64,000 nucleotides of DNA, from positions 18,554 to 82,553 of the forward strand of contig CAVVFL010000034.1 in the NCBI GenBank assembly GCA_963747375.1. The letters run 5' to 3'. Position numbers and translations under genes: made by a program. Origin of the DNA: Sva-07 sp963747375. GTDB lineage: Bacteria > Actinomycetota > Acidimicrobiia > Acidimicrobiales > Ilumatobacteraceae. The stretch's first letter is position 1; each line of letters starts with the position of its first letter. Below the pieces are notes generated by a model, which had not been told where the DNA came from, ran no database searches, and saw only the letters and a list, made by a program, of their open reading frames with translations. Positions 1 to 10,719 of the stretch are shown here, piece by piece.

Positions 1-1
1 G

Positions 2-458
2 ATCTCGCACTTCCGGACAGCGCCGCGCCGACTGGTGGCGATGGGGATGAACGAGAACGAACTCCGCGCCAACGAGATGGCGACGAGCTGGGCGATCCAG
101 GATCTCAACGTCGACCCGACCCTGCCGTTCGACGACGCGTCGTTCGACGCGGTCACCTGTTGCGTGTCGGTCGACTACCTCACTCGGCCGCTGCGAGGTG
201 TTCGCGGAGGTCGCCCGGGTGCTGCGTCCCGGCGGTCCGTTCGCCGTCACGTTCTCGAACCGGTGCTTTCCGACGAAGGCGATTCACGGCTGGCTGCTCA
301 CCGACGACGAGGGCCACTGCGCGATCGTCGACGCCTACTTCGATCTCACCGATGGCTTCGACCGCGCGGTCGTGCAACTGCGCAACCCCGCAAGTCGCTC
401 CGACCCGCTCTACGCGGTCGTCGCTCGCCGCTCAGGTGGGGCGGCCGAGAATGGGTGA
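2..458 (+). CDS. Class I SAM-dependent methyltransferase, 3' part, one frameshift
   Basis: Only the C-terminal half of a methyltransferase_11-type enzyme is present; the 5' part lies outside the window. Frame 2 gives a segment ending in DDASFDAVTCCVSVDYLTRP. An extra base near 194 moves the reading to frame 3, which continues EVFAEVARVLRPGGPFAVTF and runs to the stop at 456-458. Both pieces match the post-motif-I half of class I methyltransferases (acidic loop, then the ARVLRPGG strand-turn). The substrate cannot be told. The 3' end overlaps the convergent NTF2-like gene by 27 bp. Confidence 0.8.
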
Positions 459-836
459 GCCGTGGTGGGCGAGCAGGCGCCACCCCTCGCCTCGGTCGGC
501 GTAGAGGTTCGTGGCGGCGACGGTACCGGTGCCGCCGCGATCGACCAGGTTCTCGTCGAGCGTCACCCAGGCGAAGCGGCCGTCGATCGCCACGGCATGG
601 TTGGTGAGGATGAACTGGTTGCGTCCCGGGCCGGCGAGGATGCGACGCCACGAGTCCTCGACCATCGGCCATGTTCGCAGGATCGGCCACCCGGGATGTA
701 CGCACACCACGCGGTCGCTGTGCTCCCAGACCGCTTGCATCGCCTCGAAGTCGCGTTGCTCGTGGGCGTCGTAGAACGCCTGGTTGGCGGCCAGCACCGC
801 TTCGATCACCGGGTCCATGGGCGTGGAGTCCATCAC
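432..836 (-). CDS. NTF2-like / SnoaL-like domain protein (DUF4440 type)
   Basis: A complete protein of 134 residues made of one NTF2-like cone fold. The N-terminal helix segment VLAANQAFYDAHEQRDFEAM is followed by a conserved tryptophan/histidine stretch (VWEHSDRVVCVHPGW) and a C-terminal sheet ending in GEGWRLLAHHGSPI, the usual end of the DUF4440 subgroup. Such proteins are small cytosolic enzymes or binding domains whose ligand cannot be predicted from sequence. It starts at a double ATG and overlaps the convergent methyltransferase at its 3' end. No partner gene is evident. Confidence 0.8.
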   Translation of the reverse strand: MMDSTPMDPVIEAVLAANQAFYDAHEQRDFEAMQAVWEHSDRVVCVHPGWPILRTWPMVEDSWRRILAGPGRNQFILTNHAVAIDGRFAWVTLDENLVDRGGTGTVAATNLYADRGEGWRLLAHHGSPILGRPT

Positions 837-925
837 GCCGACCGTACCGCGCGATCGACGCCGATCGTCGACGCTCGCCGCGCGGGTGCCAGGCGGACTC
901 GCCCATCGGCGGATACCGTCGCCGG

Positions 926-1883
926 ATGACGTTCAACCACGAGTCGACCACCGACGACGTGCTGGACGGTCTCGATCTGTCCGGTCGACGCTTCGTGATC
1001 ACCGGAGCTGCAAGCGGTCTCGGCGAGGAGTCGACCCGGGCACTCGCCGCCCATGGCGCATCGGTGCTGATGCTGGCCCGTGACCCGGCCAAGAACGATG
1101 AGGCCGCCGCCCGCGTGCGCGCGACGGTGCCCGAGCGCCGACCTGTCACTCGACACGCGTCGATCTGGCCGACCTCGCGAGCATCCGGTCGTTCGCCGCT
1201 CGGTTCCTCGACGCCGGCGAGTCGATCGACGTACTGATCAACAACGCCGGCGTGATGGCGTGCCCATTCGGGCACACCGCCGACGGTTTCGAGATGCAGT
1301 TCGGCACGAACCACCTCGGTCACTTCGAGCTCGACGCGCCTCCTGGCGCCGGCGGTGATCGCCGGCAACGAGCCACGCATCGTCAACCTGTCGTCGTCCG
1401 CGCACAGCATCTCCGACGTCGATCTCACCGATCCCAACTTCGAACACGTCGACTACGACGCATGGATTTCCTACGGCCGCTCGAAGTCCGCGAACGCGCT
1501 GCACGCGCTGGCGCTCGCACGACGCCTCACCGACGATGGCGTCCTGGCGTTCTCCGTCCATCCCGGCGTGATCATGACCAATCTCGGTCGGCACCTGAAC
1601 GACGACCTGATGAACCAGATGTTCGATCGCTCCAAGGAACGCGCTGCCAAGACCGGCGAATCGGGGGAGATGCAGTTCAAGACCATCGCGCAGGGAGCCG
1701 CGACGCAGGTGTGGGCGGCGACGTCGCCCGATGTCGTCGACCACAGCGGGATGTACCTGGCCGACTGCGGTCTCGGTGTCGAGGGCGGCAACCTCGGCCG
1801 CAATGGCTTCGACACCTCCATCACCAACGAGTCACGAGCGTCCGAACTCTGGACGCTCAGCGAGCAGCTGCTCGCGGCGCTGA
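926..1883 (+). CDS. Short-chain dehydrogenase/reductase, two or more frameshifts
   Basis: The ATG at 926 begins MTFNHESTTDDVLDGLDLSG and leads into the nucleotide-binding motif TGAASGLG. The frame changes near 1130 and again near 1340, and in order the frames give LSLDTRR, NNAGVMACPFGHTADGFEM and the active-site segment SYGRSKSAN (Tyr-x3-Lys). A long C-terminal part with HPGVIMTNLGRHL follows. This is the layout of the larger retinol-dehydrogenase-like SDRs of about 310 residues. The expected end, near SEQLLAA, has no stop in the current frame; a TGA in the next frame at 1881-1883 is the likely end. The substrate is unknown. Confidence 0.75.
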
Positions 1884-2862
1884 CGGTTGCTGCACGCGAC
1901 CGGCGTGGCGGCGGCGTGTCGAGGTCGGCGAACCGAAGGGCCACATCGGCGCTCACCGACACGGCGAGTTCGATGAACCGTTGGGCCGCCGGCGACACCG
2001 TGTGACCGCGGCGCCAGGCGATCGAGATCTCCCTGCCCGGGAAGGCCGGCACCAGCGGGTGCAGGCTGACGCGGGGATCTTCGGGCTCGATGCACAGCAA
2101 GGGGAGGACCGCCACCCCCATCCCGGCGCGCACCATCGCCGCCACGGTGCCGTTGTCGTTGGTCCGGAACACGTAGCTCGGCTCGACGCCGGCCGACCGC
2201 AGGCCGGCCTCGTTGATGAGTTGGCACGAGTTCTGGTGCTGGCCGACCAGTGGCTCGTCGGCCAGGACGCTGATCTGGACGGGGCCGGCCGGGAACTGAC
2301 CGGGTCGGGCGAGAAGGCGGAACGGGTCGTTCAGCAGATGGCAGGTGTCGAAGCTCGGATCGACGTCGCCGACCACGAAGCTCAGGTCGAGATCGCCGGA
2401 GCCGAGCCGATCATGGAGCACCTCGTCGTAGTCGCTCTCGAAAGCCACGATCTCGAGGTTCGGCAACTCCTTGCGCATCGCCCCGATGAGCGAGGGGAGC
2501 ACGGTGTTGGAGATGCTCTGGAATGTTCCGACCCGCAGGCGACCGGCGTCACCGGCGCGGAAGCGGTCGAGGTCGTCGGCGATTCGGTCGAGCTGTGCGA
2601 GGAGTGCTCGGCCGTGCTCGAGCAGGTGGGCGCCGAGAGGCGTGAGTTCGACCGGGCGGGGGCCACCGGGCCGGTCGAAGACCCGCTCGCCGACGATGCG
2701 CTCCAGCGACGCGATCTGTTGGCTGACCGCCGACTGGGTGTAGCCCAGACGCTCGGCCGCTCGTCCGAAGGTGCCCTCGGTGGCGACGGCGTCGAACGCC
2801 ACGAGCAGACGCATGTCGAGGTCGCGGTAGGTCGGCCATTGAGCATAAGCATAACTGATCAC
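1857..2862 (-). CDS. LysR-family transcriptional regulator
   Basis: The N-terminal winged helix is clear: FDAVATEGTFGRAAERLGYT then QSAVSQQIASLERIVGERVF, the LysR DNA-binding helix-turn-helix. A type-2 periplasmic-binding-like effector domain follows (LRVGTFQSISNTVLPSLIG to MGVAVLPLLCIEP). I place the start at the GTG at 2862, which gives a 17-residue leader before MRLLV; the ATG at 2814 is the alternative. The frame stays open past the expected end near 1900 and runs into the convergent SDR, which also lacks its stop, so one indel near 1900-1920 probably damages both genes. The end coordinate is the next out-of-frame stop. Target genes are unknown; the gene at 2918 is divergent. Confidence 0.8.
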
Positions 2863-2917
2863 TATGACGACAAAGCATCGCTGGTGATTGACCTCAACCC
2901 TCCGTAGATTTGAGTGC

Positions 2918-3196
2918 ATGGAAACCAGCCCCGCCCTCCAACTGCTCGACCGGTTCGCCGCCGCCATCGAGGCGAAGGGGATCGCCGCGGTGCCCGCCGA
3001 ACTGTTCATCTCGCTCGTCAACGTCGCCCGACGACTCGATGTCAGCCCAGTGGCGCTGCAGGTGCTGGTCGACCCGACCGAACCCGAGGTCGTCCGCGAA
3101 CGCGCCTACTCCAGGGTTGCGATCCAGGTCGTCGGACGCGCCTTCTCGTCGCGTGCCGTCATCGAACCGATGGCGCGCCCGCTGCTCCCCGCCTGA
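2918..3196 (+). CDS. Small hypothetical protein divergent from the LysR gene
   Basis: A 92-residue acidic to neutral, alanine-rich helical protein beginning METSPALQLLDRFAAAIEAK. I see no recognised domain, signal peptide or membrane segment. Coding is supported by G/C-rich third positions throughout and by its place 55 bp from the divergent LysR gene, a common arrangement for a regulated target. The ATG at 2918 is preferred over the upstream in-frame codon at 2888 because it leaves room for the shared promoter region. Function is not assigned. Confidence 0.5.
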   Translation: METSPALQLLDRFAAAIEAKGIAAVPAELFISLVNVARRLDVSPVALQVLVDPTEPEVVRERAYSRVAIQVVGRAFSSRAVIEPMARPLLPA

Positions 3197-3245
3197 CCCT
3201 CACCGAGAACGACGACAGCCGGGGCGGCCGCTGTGTCAGCGCGAC

Positions 3246-3923
3246 TCAGGAACGCTGCGATGGCAGCTTCGGGACGAGCCAGTCGACGAAGTCCGACGGG
3301 CTGCGGGTCTGGATGTAGACCCGGCCCGGTCCGGTGAGCTTCACGACGAGCCCCTCCCCGCCGAGTATCGAGGACTTCCAGCTGCCCGCCTTGGCGACCT
3401 CGTACGCCACGCCTTCCTCCCAGCCGACCATGTGTCCGGTGTCGACGGTGTAGCTCTGCCCGGGTGCGAGGTCGACGGCGTGCACGGCGCCATAGCTCGA
3501 CACCACGAGATCGCCGGTGCCGGTGCACTTGAGCATGAAGAGGCCCTCCTTGCTGAAGAAGGTCTTTGCGCCGCCCCACTTGCTGTCGATGTCGATGGAC
3601 TCGGGCGAGGCGAGGTACGAGCCGGACTGCAGGAACACGGTCCTGCCGCTGATCGGCCACACGATGATGTCGCCGGGGAGTGCCGGGGCGACGATCACGT
3701 GGGCGTCGGGGCCGGTGGCGGTGAAGGTGTTCATGAAGAACGACTCGCCGCCGAGCACCGACCGGCGCAGGCCCTTCATGATGCCGCCCTGGGTGCTCGT
3801 GGCGATCTCGACGTTCGGCGACATCGCCATCATCGCTCCCGCCTCGGCCTTGACCGATTCGCCTGGTTCGAGGTGCAGGCTCGCCATGGCGAATGCCGGG
3901 CTGAACGCAATCTCTGTGCGCAT
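3246..3923 (-). CDS. AIM24 / TIGR00266 family protein
   Basis: A protein of 225 residues with the typical opening of the TIGR00266 (DUF124, AIM24) family: an N-terminal strand, then LEPGESVKAEAGAMMAMSP, then a glycine-rich beta repeat fold with GGESFFMNTFTATGP and LGGEGLVVKLTGPGRVYIQT. The ATG at 3923 is chosen because AGGAG stands 5 nt upstream; an ATG at 3947 is also in frame. Bacterial members are widespread beta-prism proteins with no agreed biochemical activity. The gene is transcribed away from the cyclase gene at 4057. Confidence 0.85.
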   Translation of the reverse strand: MRTEIAFSPAFAMASLHLEPGESVKAEAGAMMAMSPNVEIATSTQGGIMKGLRRSVLGGESFFMNTFTATGPDAHVIVAPALPGDIIVWPISGRTVFLQSGSYLASPESIDIDSKWGGAKTFFSKEGLFMLKCTGTGDLVVSSYGAVHAVDLAPGQSYTVDTGHMVGWEEGVAYEVAKAGSWKSSILGGEGLVVKLTGPGRVYIQTRSPSDFVDWLVPKLPSQRS

Positions 3924-4056
3924 GCGGTACTCCTGGTCGTGTGACATCACGGTTGGTGAACATCGACCGTACCGCGCATGGGCGCACCGTCGCAGAAGTT
4001 CTCGGGTCCGACTGCACCTACACTTCAGCCGTGGCGACACGTGACGGCGGGGGGCC

Positions 4057-7010
4057 GTGAGCACGCAGGAGATTCCGGAGGGCACGGTCACCGTGCTGTT
4101 CACTGACCTGGTCGAGTCGACGCAGCTCAACCAGGCGCTCGGTGACGATGCCGCACGTCAGATCGGTCGCCAGGTGGAGGAGATGGCCCGCCAGGCGGTC
4201 GCCTCGAATCGCGGCGCCCTGATCAAGGAGATGGGCGACGGGCTCATGGCCGCGTTCGCGTCGGCGCGCAGGGTGATCGCCGCAGCGCGCGAGATGCAAG
4301 TGCAGATGCGCCAGCTGCATCGCACCGGCCTCGACGCTGCGGTGCAGATGCGCATCGGGCTGCACACCGGTGAGGTGATCGACGAGGACGGCGATCTCCA
4401 CGGTGAGACCGTGATCATCGCAAAACGAATCGAGGGGCTTGCTCCACCCGGCGGGATCCTCGCGTCGGAGACGGTTCACGGAGTTCTGGGTACCGCCCGC
4501 GACGAACTCGTCGATCAGGGTGCGACGGCGCTGAAGGGGATCTCGGCCGAGTGGCACCTCTATCTCGTGCCCCTGCCGGAGGAGGAGGAGGCCGAGTCAG
4601 GACTTGCCGACACCGTGGCGACCCCGTACGTCGGCCGGGTCAGCGAGCGTGAGACGTTGCGCACGATGGTCGAGGCAGCCGCGTCCGGACACGGTGGGAT
4701 GGTGCTGATCGGCGGCGTCGCCGGGGTGGGCAAGAGCCGTCTCGTGCGGGAGACCGCAGCGATGGCCGAACGTCTCGGGATGGCGGTCTACTCGGGCAAC
4801 TGCCTCGACATGGAGTCGCCGCCGCCGTATCAACCGACGATCGACCACCTCGAGCAGGCTGCACGGACCTTCTCGTCCGATGGATTTCGCGTGGCCCTCG
4901 GCGTCAACGCTCCCGAGATCGCCAAGCTGCTGCCGGCGCTCCGGCAGCGTTACGACGACATTCCGCCCTCGCCCGATCTGACACCGGAGCAGGAGCGTCG
5001 GTACATGCTGCACGGCGTCGGTGAGTTCATCGAGCGCGTCTGCCAAGCGATCAGCCGATGGTGCTCACCTTCGAGGATCTCCACTGGGCCGACGAGTCGA
5101 CGCTGTTGCTGTTGCGCCACATCGGTGCTCGGGCCGCGAGTGTTCCGGTGCTCGTGGTCGGTACGTTCCGCGACGACGAACTCGAGCCCGGGCGCCCGCT
5201 CACGACGGCCATCGGCCCGCTGTTCCGCGATGTCGGTGCCACCGATCTCCGGCCGAAGTTGCTCACCCGCGAGGAGGTGAAGACCGTGCTCGGTGCGCGG
5301 GCCGGAAGTGAGGCGCCGCCCGAGCTGGTCGACCTCGTCTACTCCGAGACCCACGGCAACCCGTTCTTCACCGAGGAACTGTTCCGGCACCTGCGTGACA
5401 GTGGTCGACTGTTCGACGACGATGGGCAGTGGCGCCCAGGGTTCGAGATCGGAGACACCGAGGTGCCCCAGGGGGTGCGACTGGTCCTCGGACGCCGGCT
5501 GGATCTGCTCGGACCCGAGCACCGCAAGATGCTCGCATCGGCCGCCGTGATCGGCCGCACGTTCACGTTCAACACGCTCGCCGCGGTGTCGAGCGCCGAC
5601 GAAGACGACCTGTTCGATGCGCTCGAATCGGCCGAGCGGAGCCATCTGATCGAAGAACTACCCGCTGACCATCCGGCCGACTACCTGTTCGTGCAGGAGC
5701 AGATCCGCCAGACCCTGGTCGGCGAATTGTCGTTGGCCCGACGCCAGCGGGTCCACCTGCGCATCGCCGACGCGATGGAACAACTCGGGTCGGGATCGGC
5801 GGTCGAACTGGCACACCATCTGGTGTCAGCGGGCTCCGCCGCCCCGGCCGATCGCACGGTGACCGCGCTCGTCGCCGCCGCCGAGGTCAACATGGAGGCC
5901 CTCGCCTTCGAGGATGCCCTGCGGCAACTCGACGGCGCCGTGTCGCTCGTCGGCGGCGGTGAGGGCCGCTTCGAGTTGCGCCGAACGCAGGCGCGCGCAT
6001 TGCGCGGTGCCGGTCGAGTCGACGATGCGCTCGACGTGCTCGACGACGAACTGGGACGCGCCGCCAACACCGATCAGGAGATCACGCTGCGGCTGCAACG
6101 GGTGCAGCTGCTCAACGACCAGTACCGGGCGGCTGAGGGACTGGCCGATCTCGATTCGCTCGTCGCCGCGGCTGCCGCGGCCGACGATCCCGAGTTGGAG
6201 ATCGCGGTTCAGCTGGCGCGCTGGGCGGGCGTACTACATCATGTCGCTCGACAACCCGGGCACCGCCGAGGTGTCGCGCGACGTGTACGAGGCCGCCTAC
6301 ACCGCGGCGAAGGAACGCGACGACAAGGCGAGCATGGCGCTGGCGCTGCTGCCGACGACGTGGTTCACGGACTACTGGGCGGACTACCGGGCGACGGCGG
6401 TCGCCAACGTCGCCGAGTCGTTGGAGTTGGCCGAGGCGATCGGCGACGAAGACCTGATTCTCGATGCGATGGCAGCGTCGTTACGCACTGGCACCGTCGC
6501 CGATCAACTCGGCGCCTGCGAGGCGCTGATGGAGCGGCTCGAGCGTCGTCCGCGATCCGGTGAGGTTGAACGCGCACTGTTTCTGGATGATGTGGCAGTA
6601 CTTCGGTTTCGGTCGATTCGCCGACGCGATTGCGACCTGCGATCGTGGGATCGAGCTGGCCGACCTGATCGGTTCGGCGCCGTGCAGTACGGCTCGATCA
6701 AGGCGATCACGCTCACCGAGATGGGCCGATACGACGACGTCGATGCTGCGATCGGCCAGGAGGTGACCGATGACGACCACCCGTTGGGCAGGCGATGGCG
6801 TCATTCGCCCGATCGGTGTTCCTCACGAGAGTGTGCGCAGGGGTCCGGCGGCCGAGTCGCTCACCGAGACGTTGGCGTGGGCCGAGCAGCTGACGCGGGT
6901 GTGGATGCGGTATGGCCGGTCGTTGATGGCCATCGTCGGCGCCAACTGTCGGGTCGAGTCGGTCGGGAGGGAGCGGCCGCCATTCGGCCGTTCGCTCATC
7001 GCTCGGTCAG
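4057..7010 (+). CDS. Class III nucleotide cyclase fused to AAA ATPase and TPR-like region, several frameshifts
   Basis: A multidomain signalling protein of about 980 residues. Residues 10-170 form a class III adenylate/guanylate cyclase homology domain (VTVLFTDLVEST with the metal-binding Asp, KEMGDGLMAAF, RIGLHTGEVI). A STAND-type AAA ATPase follows, with Walker A GVAGVGKSRLVRE near residue 220 and LTFEDLHWADEST as the Walker B region. A helical TPR-like C-terminal half completes it. Frames change near 5050, 6230, 6590 and 6680, and again near 6790; each join restores conserved sequence. The C-terminus is uncertain because the last 250 bp shift repeatedly. The start is GTG at 4057. This architecture is common in actinobacteria; signal and output are unknown. 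Confidence 0.75.
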
Positions 7011-8115
7011 GCGTGGCGGTGATCTCGCCGAGGAGGCGCCAGAACTCGACGCGGCGGCGATCGGCGAACGCCGCCGTCCATGAGCAGCTGGCTCTGGGCG
7101 TAGCCGCAGCTGATCCCGCTGGCGGGATCCATGGTCAGAACGATCCGCCGTAACCGCCCCAGTGCATCGATGTAGGGGTCGGTGCTGGATAGTCGTCGGT
7201 GTGGAGTCCGATCCGAGGCCGTAGCGAACCCAACCGACCACCTCGTCGTCGGCGTAGCTGTGCTCGCTCCCGGCCTGCTCGACGACCGAGCGGCTGAGGT
7301 AGCGTTGGCCGTCGAGTTCACCGTTCATGGCGACCACCGCGCCGATGCGGGCGAGTGCCCGGCCGTTGGTGACGCCGCTGGCGGCCGGCATCACGACTGG
7401 CAGCGGTCGGGATCGATCCATTCCTCCATCGCTGCCAGTTCGCCCATGACCGCGGCCCCCATCGGCGACTCGATGTCAGGCGGTTCGTCCGGCGGCCAGT
7501 GCCGCGACTGGTTCGCCTGATCGATCGGGAAGTCGAACTGGAGGTCGGCGCGGAGGGGTTCGGCGATTTCAGACGGAAGAAGTCCTCGAACGGCATGTCG
7601 CCGACCGTCGCACAGCTCGCCCAGCAGGACCCGAACGTCTGGGGTGGTAGCAGCTGATCGTGCCGGGCTCGTACCAGAGCGGCGCCTCCTCGAGCATCTC
7701 GAGGGCACCTTCCCAGCACGCGAGGTCGTCGAAGGAGACCGACCTGCCGAAACCCGGCACACCCGAGCGGTGGACCAGCACCTGTCGCGGCGCGATCCTC
7801 CCTTTGCCGTGCTTTGCGAACTCGGCCAGTACTGCGCGATCGGTGCGTCGAGGTCGAGGAGCCCACGGTCCACGAGCATCAGCACCGTGATCATCACCAT
7901 GACCTTCGACGTGGAGAACACCCGCACGACCGTGTCGGACTCCCACGGGACGGCCTGTCCGTAGTCGCGTGTGCCGCCCAGAGGTCGACGACGGACTGAC
8001 CGCCGAGCGTGACGGCGAGCGATGCGACCTTGTCGAGCCCGCTGTCGACGTTGCGTCGGCACGCTTCTTCGAGCGGTCGGAATCGTTCGTCGCAGAAACC
8101 GTGTACGTCGGCCAT
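6996..8115 (-). CDS. Serine hydrolase of the class C beta-lactamase fold, heavily frameshifted
   Basis: The ATG at 8115 follows GGGGAGGG and begins MADVHGFCDERFRPLEEACR. The protein can be followed through at least five frame changes: LGGQSVVDLW, then FSTSKVMVMITVLMLVDRG carrying the SxxK nucleophile motif (STSK), VHRSGVPGFG, LEEAPLWYEPG, PPDIESPMGAAVMGE, NGRALARIGAVVAMNGE and MDPASGISCGYAQSQ. That order matches the EstB-like esterase/beta-lactamase family (about 380 residues), which hydrolyses esters or amides. No signal peptide is seen. It is divergent from another hydrolase of the same fold at 8226. The density of breaks makes a pseudogene possible, but clustered sequencing errors explain it equally well. 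Confidence 0.7.
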
Positions 8116-8225
8116 CGGCCCTCCCCGGCGTGCAACTTAGCTGTCGTCGGGGCCCGCGCCTGCGGCGGGGTCACCGACCTGCATCACCTGGGCGGGTGTG
8201 CGATCCTGCTGCAGGGGAAGGACAC

Positions 8226-9400
8226 ATGGCCATCGAGACCGTTGATGCCGAGAGCGTGGGGATGTCGAGCGAACGCGGTCGGCTGGCGCGCGATCTCGTC
8301 GCGAATCATGTGGCGACCGGTCGCTCGCCGTCGGCGGTGGCGGTCGTCCAGCGGCGCGGCGAGGTCGTGCTGGCCGAAGCGTTCGGTGTGCGAGGGCCGC
8401 ACGGCGCGCCACTCGACATCGACGACGTGTGGCCGATCGCGGTCCGGCCGGCAAACCGATGACGGCGGCGGTGGCGATGACGCTCGTGGAGGAAGGCCGC
8501 ATCGGGATCAACGAACCGGTGGTCGCCTACGTTGCCGAGTTGACCGGTCCGGGCGACGACGAGGTGCTCGTCCACCATCTCCTCACTCACACCGCGGGAT
8601 GGGAGTCGGCGCAGAGGACACACCGGATCGAGCAGTTCGTCCGATCCGGGGAGATCGCCCCGCCACCGCCGGGGCGCGACTTCATCACCCATCTCTTCCT
8701 GTCGCTGGCGCTCGATCCGATCCGGGTCGCCGCGCCCGGCGACGAGATGCAGTACGACAACGGGCCGTACGAACTGCTCGCCGAGATCGTCCGAGCGAGA
8801 CCGCGGCACGCTCGATGCGCACTCGTTCGCGGATCTTCGAACCGTTGGGCATGGAGCGCAGCGCAGGCATCGTCGGCGACGATCTTCGGCCGCATGTCGT
8901 CACTCGGGCAGCAGGCCTTCCGTTCGGCCCGGGCGGACCGGTCGTCTTCGAGGGCGACCTCTGGGAGTTGTCGGATTCGGGAGCCGCCGCACGGTACACA
9001 CGTCGGCGCCGGACCTCGCTCGATTCGGACAGATGATCCTGAACGGCGGTGTCCTCGACGGCAGCCGCGTGCTGGCTCCGTCGACGGTGACGTCGATGGT
9101 CACCAACCAGATACCCGGGGGTCCCCGCCATGTTCGGCGACGAGATCATCCCGGAGTCGAGCTGGGGGTACGGATTCACGGTGGTGCAGTCACGCAGGTT
9201 CCCGTACTTCACCGGGGGCCTCGTACCGTTGGGAAGTGCGCTGCATCCGGGGCGGGTGGCGTGGCTACTGGGTCGACTTCGTGAACGAGATCGTGGGCGT
9301 GTTCTTCGAGGTGATCACCGAGGTCGACGAGTTCCTGGTTCCGGGTCTCGGAATCGGGCATCGATTCCAGGACGTGATCACCGCGGCGGTGAACGAATGA
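8226..9400 (+). CDS. Serine hydrolase of the beta-lactamase fold, several frameshifts
   Basis: The ATG at 8226 has AGGGGAAGG close upstream and begins MAIETVDAESVGMSSERGRL. A first frame change near 8440-8460 falls exactly where the SxxK catalytic motif should be, so the nucleophile cannot be read, although the following KPMTAAVAMTLVEEGRIGI is typical. Later pieces are LVHHLLTHTAGWE, QYDNGPYELLAEIV (Y-x-N), FEPLGMERSAGIVGDDL and a tail ending GHRFQDVITAAVNE; further frame changes lie near 8810, 9030, 9110 and 9265. It closely resembles the next gene and overlaps it by an ATGA junction, which suggests tandem duplication and translational coupling. Confidence 0.75.
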
Positions 9401-10585
9401 CGCTCTCGATGGAGCTGCACGATCCTGCCGAGCTCGGCATGTCGGTGAGCCGACTGGCCGATGCGGCCGCGCTGATGGACCGTCAGTTCGCTGATGGCCT
9501 CACTCCGACGGCGGTTGCGCTCGTTGCTCGGCACGGGCAGTTGGTGTGGACGCACGCCGTCGGAAACGCCCGACCGGGGCGGACCGCCGGCGACGATCGA
9601 TTCGGTGTTCCCGTTGGCCTCGCAGACCAAGCCGATGACCGCGGCGGTGATCATGGCGCTGGCCGAGCGGGGGATGATCGGGCTCACGGAGTCGGCGTCG
9701 CTGACACTGCCGGAGCTCGCAGGCGAGCACGAGGAGGTGATGGTGTATCACCTCCTCGCTCACACGTCGGGCTGGAACGACGACGACCACGTCGCCGCTC
9801 GCGAGGCGAAGCTCGACGAGGCGATCGCCACGATCCCCGAGGGAACGGACGCGTTGACACACATCATGCTGTGGCCGGGATGGGGCGTGCCCCGGCGCCT
9901 TCCGGCCGGTGAGCGGATGCAGTACTGCAACTTCAACTACTCGCTGCTCGGAGAGATCGTGAGACGGGTCACCGGCGACACGCTCGACGCGGCGATGCGC
10001 CGGTACCTGTTCGAACCGATCGGGATGACGAGCAGCGCGGTGATCGTCGGCGCCGACCTGCAGCCCAGGGTGATCGAGCGTCCACCGGGGATCCCGGGCG
10101 GTCCGGATCACCCTGCTTCACCGATCTCGTTCAACAGCCACGTCTGGGCGGCGAGTGACGACGGCGGCTTCGGGGCACACGCGTCGGCGGCCGATCTCGC
10201 CCGGTTCTGGCAGATGTTCCTCGATGGCGGGATGGTCGGCGACGTTCGTGTGCTCAGCCGTGATGCGGTCAGGGTGATGACCACCAACCAGATCCCGGGG
10301 ATCGCTGCGGACTTCATCGGTGAGGAGCGTGGTGAGGCATCGTGGGGCTTCGGCTTCGGTGTCGCTGGATTCGAGGCCTGGCCCCGGTACGGGGGCGGGA
10401 CCTCGCGGCCGAGTGTCGTGCGCCACGGGGGTTCCGGGGGGATCGATGGCTGGTTCGATCCCGAAACGGGTGTTGCGGCGACCTACTTCGAGGTGGCCAC
10501 GCAGGTGAGCCCCGAGGGGGCCATCGAGAGTTGGGCGGCGCACCGCTTCCAAGACGTCGTGAACGCCGCCGTCCTCGAACCCTGA
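9397..10585 (+). CDS. Serine hydrolase of the beta-lactamase fold (tandem paralogue)
   Basis: The start ATG at 9397 overlaps the stop of the preceding paralogue (ATGA). One frameshift lies near 9560-9600; otherwise the 395-residue protein is intact. Catalytic signatures are clear: SQTK (SxxK) in PLASQTKPMTAAVIM, YCN (YxN) in MQYCNFNYSLLGEIV, and an HGG triad region in VVRHGGSGGIDGWFDP in place of KTG. This is the class C beta-lactamase/DD-peptidase-like esterase family, usually active on esters or small lactones. No secretion signal is visible, so a cytosolic esterase role is more likely than cell-wall work. Confidence 0.85.
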
Positions 10586-10637
10586 CTCGCCCGCACTCAT
10601 CGCGATTGCGCTGCCCGCTCCGTTCGATGTCGCCGAT

Positions 10638-10682
10638 TCTCTGCGGATCTGGTTGCGAGGGTTGAGACGTATTCCGCAGAGA
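10638..10682. promoter_or_regulatory. Perfect 10-bp inverted repeat upstream of glsA
   Basis: The arms TCTCTGCGGA (10638-10647) and TCCGCAGAGA (10673-10682) are exact reverse complements separated by 25 bp, in the 134-bp gap between a hydrolase gene and the glutaminase start at 10720. The long spacer and lack of a T tract argue against an intrinsic terminator. A dimeric regulator site or a transcript hairpin are both possible. Confidence 0.45.
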
Positions 10683-10719
10683 GTCCCTGGGTGCGGGCGG
10701 AGCCCTACGCTGCTGACCC

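Noticed and set aside
432..1437. Long minus-strand frame of 363 codons from 1437 to 346
   Set aside because: It covers the SDR and NTF2-like genes out of frame and yields Arg-rich sequence without motifs.
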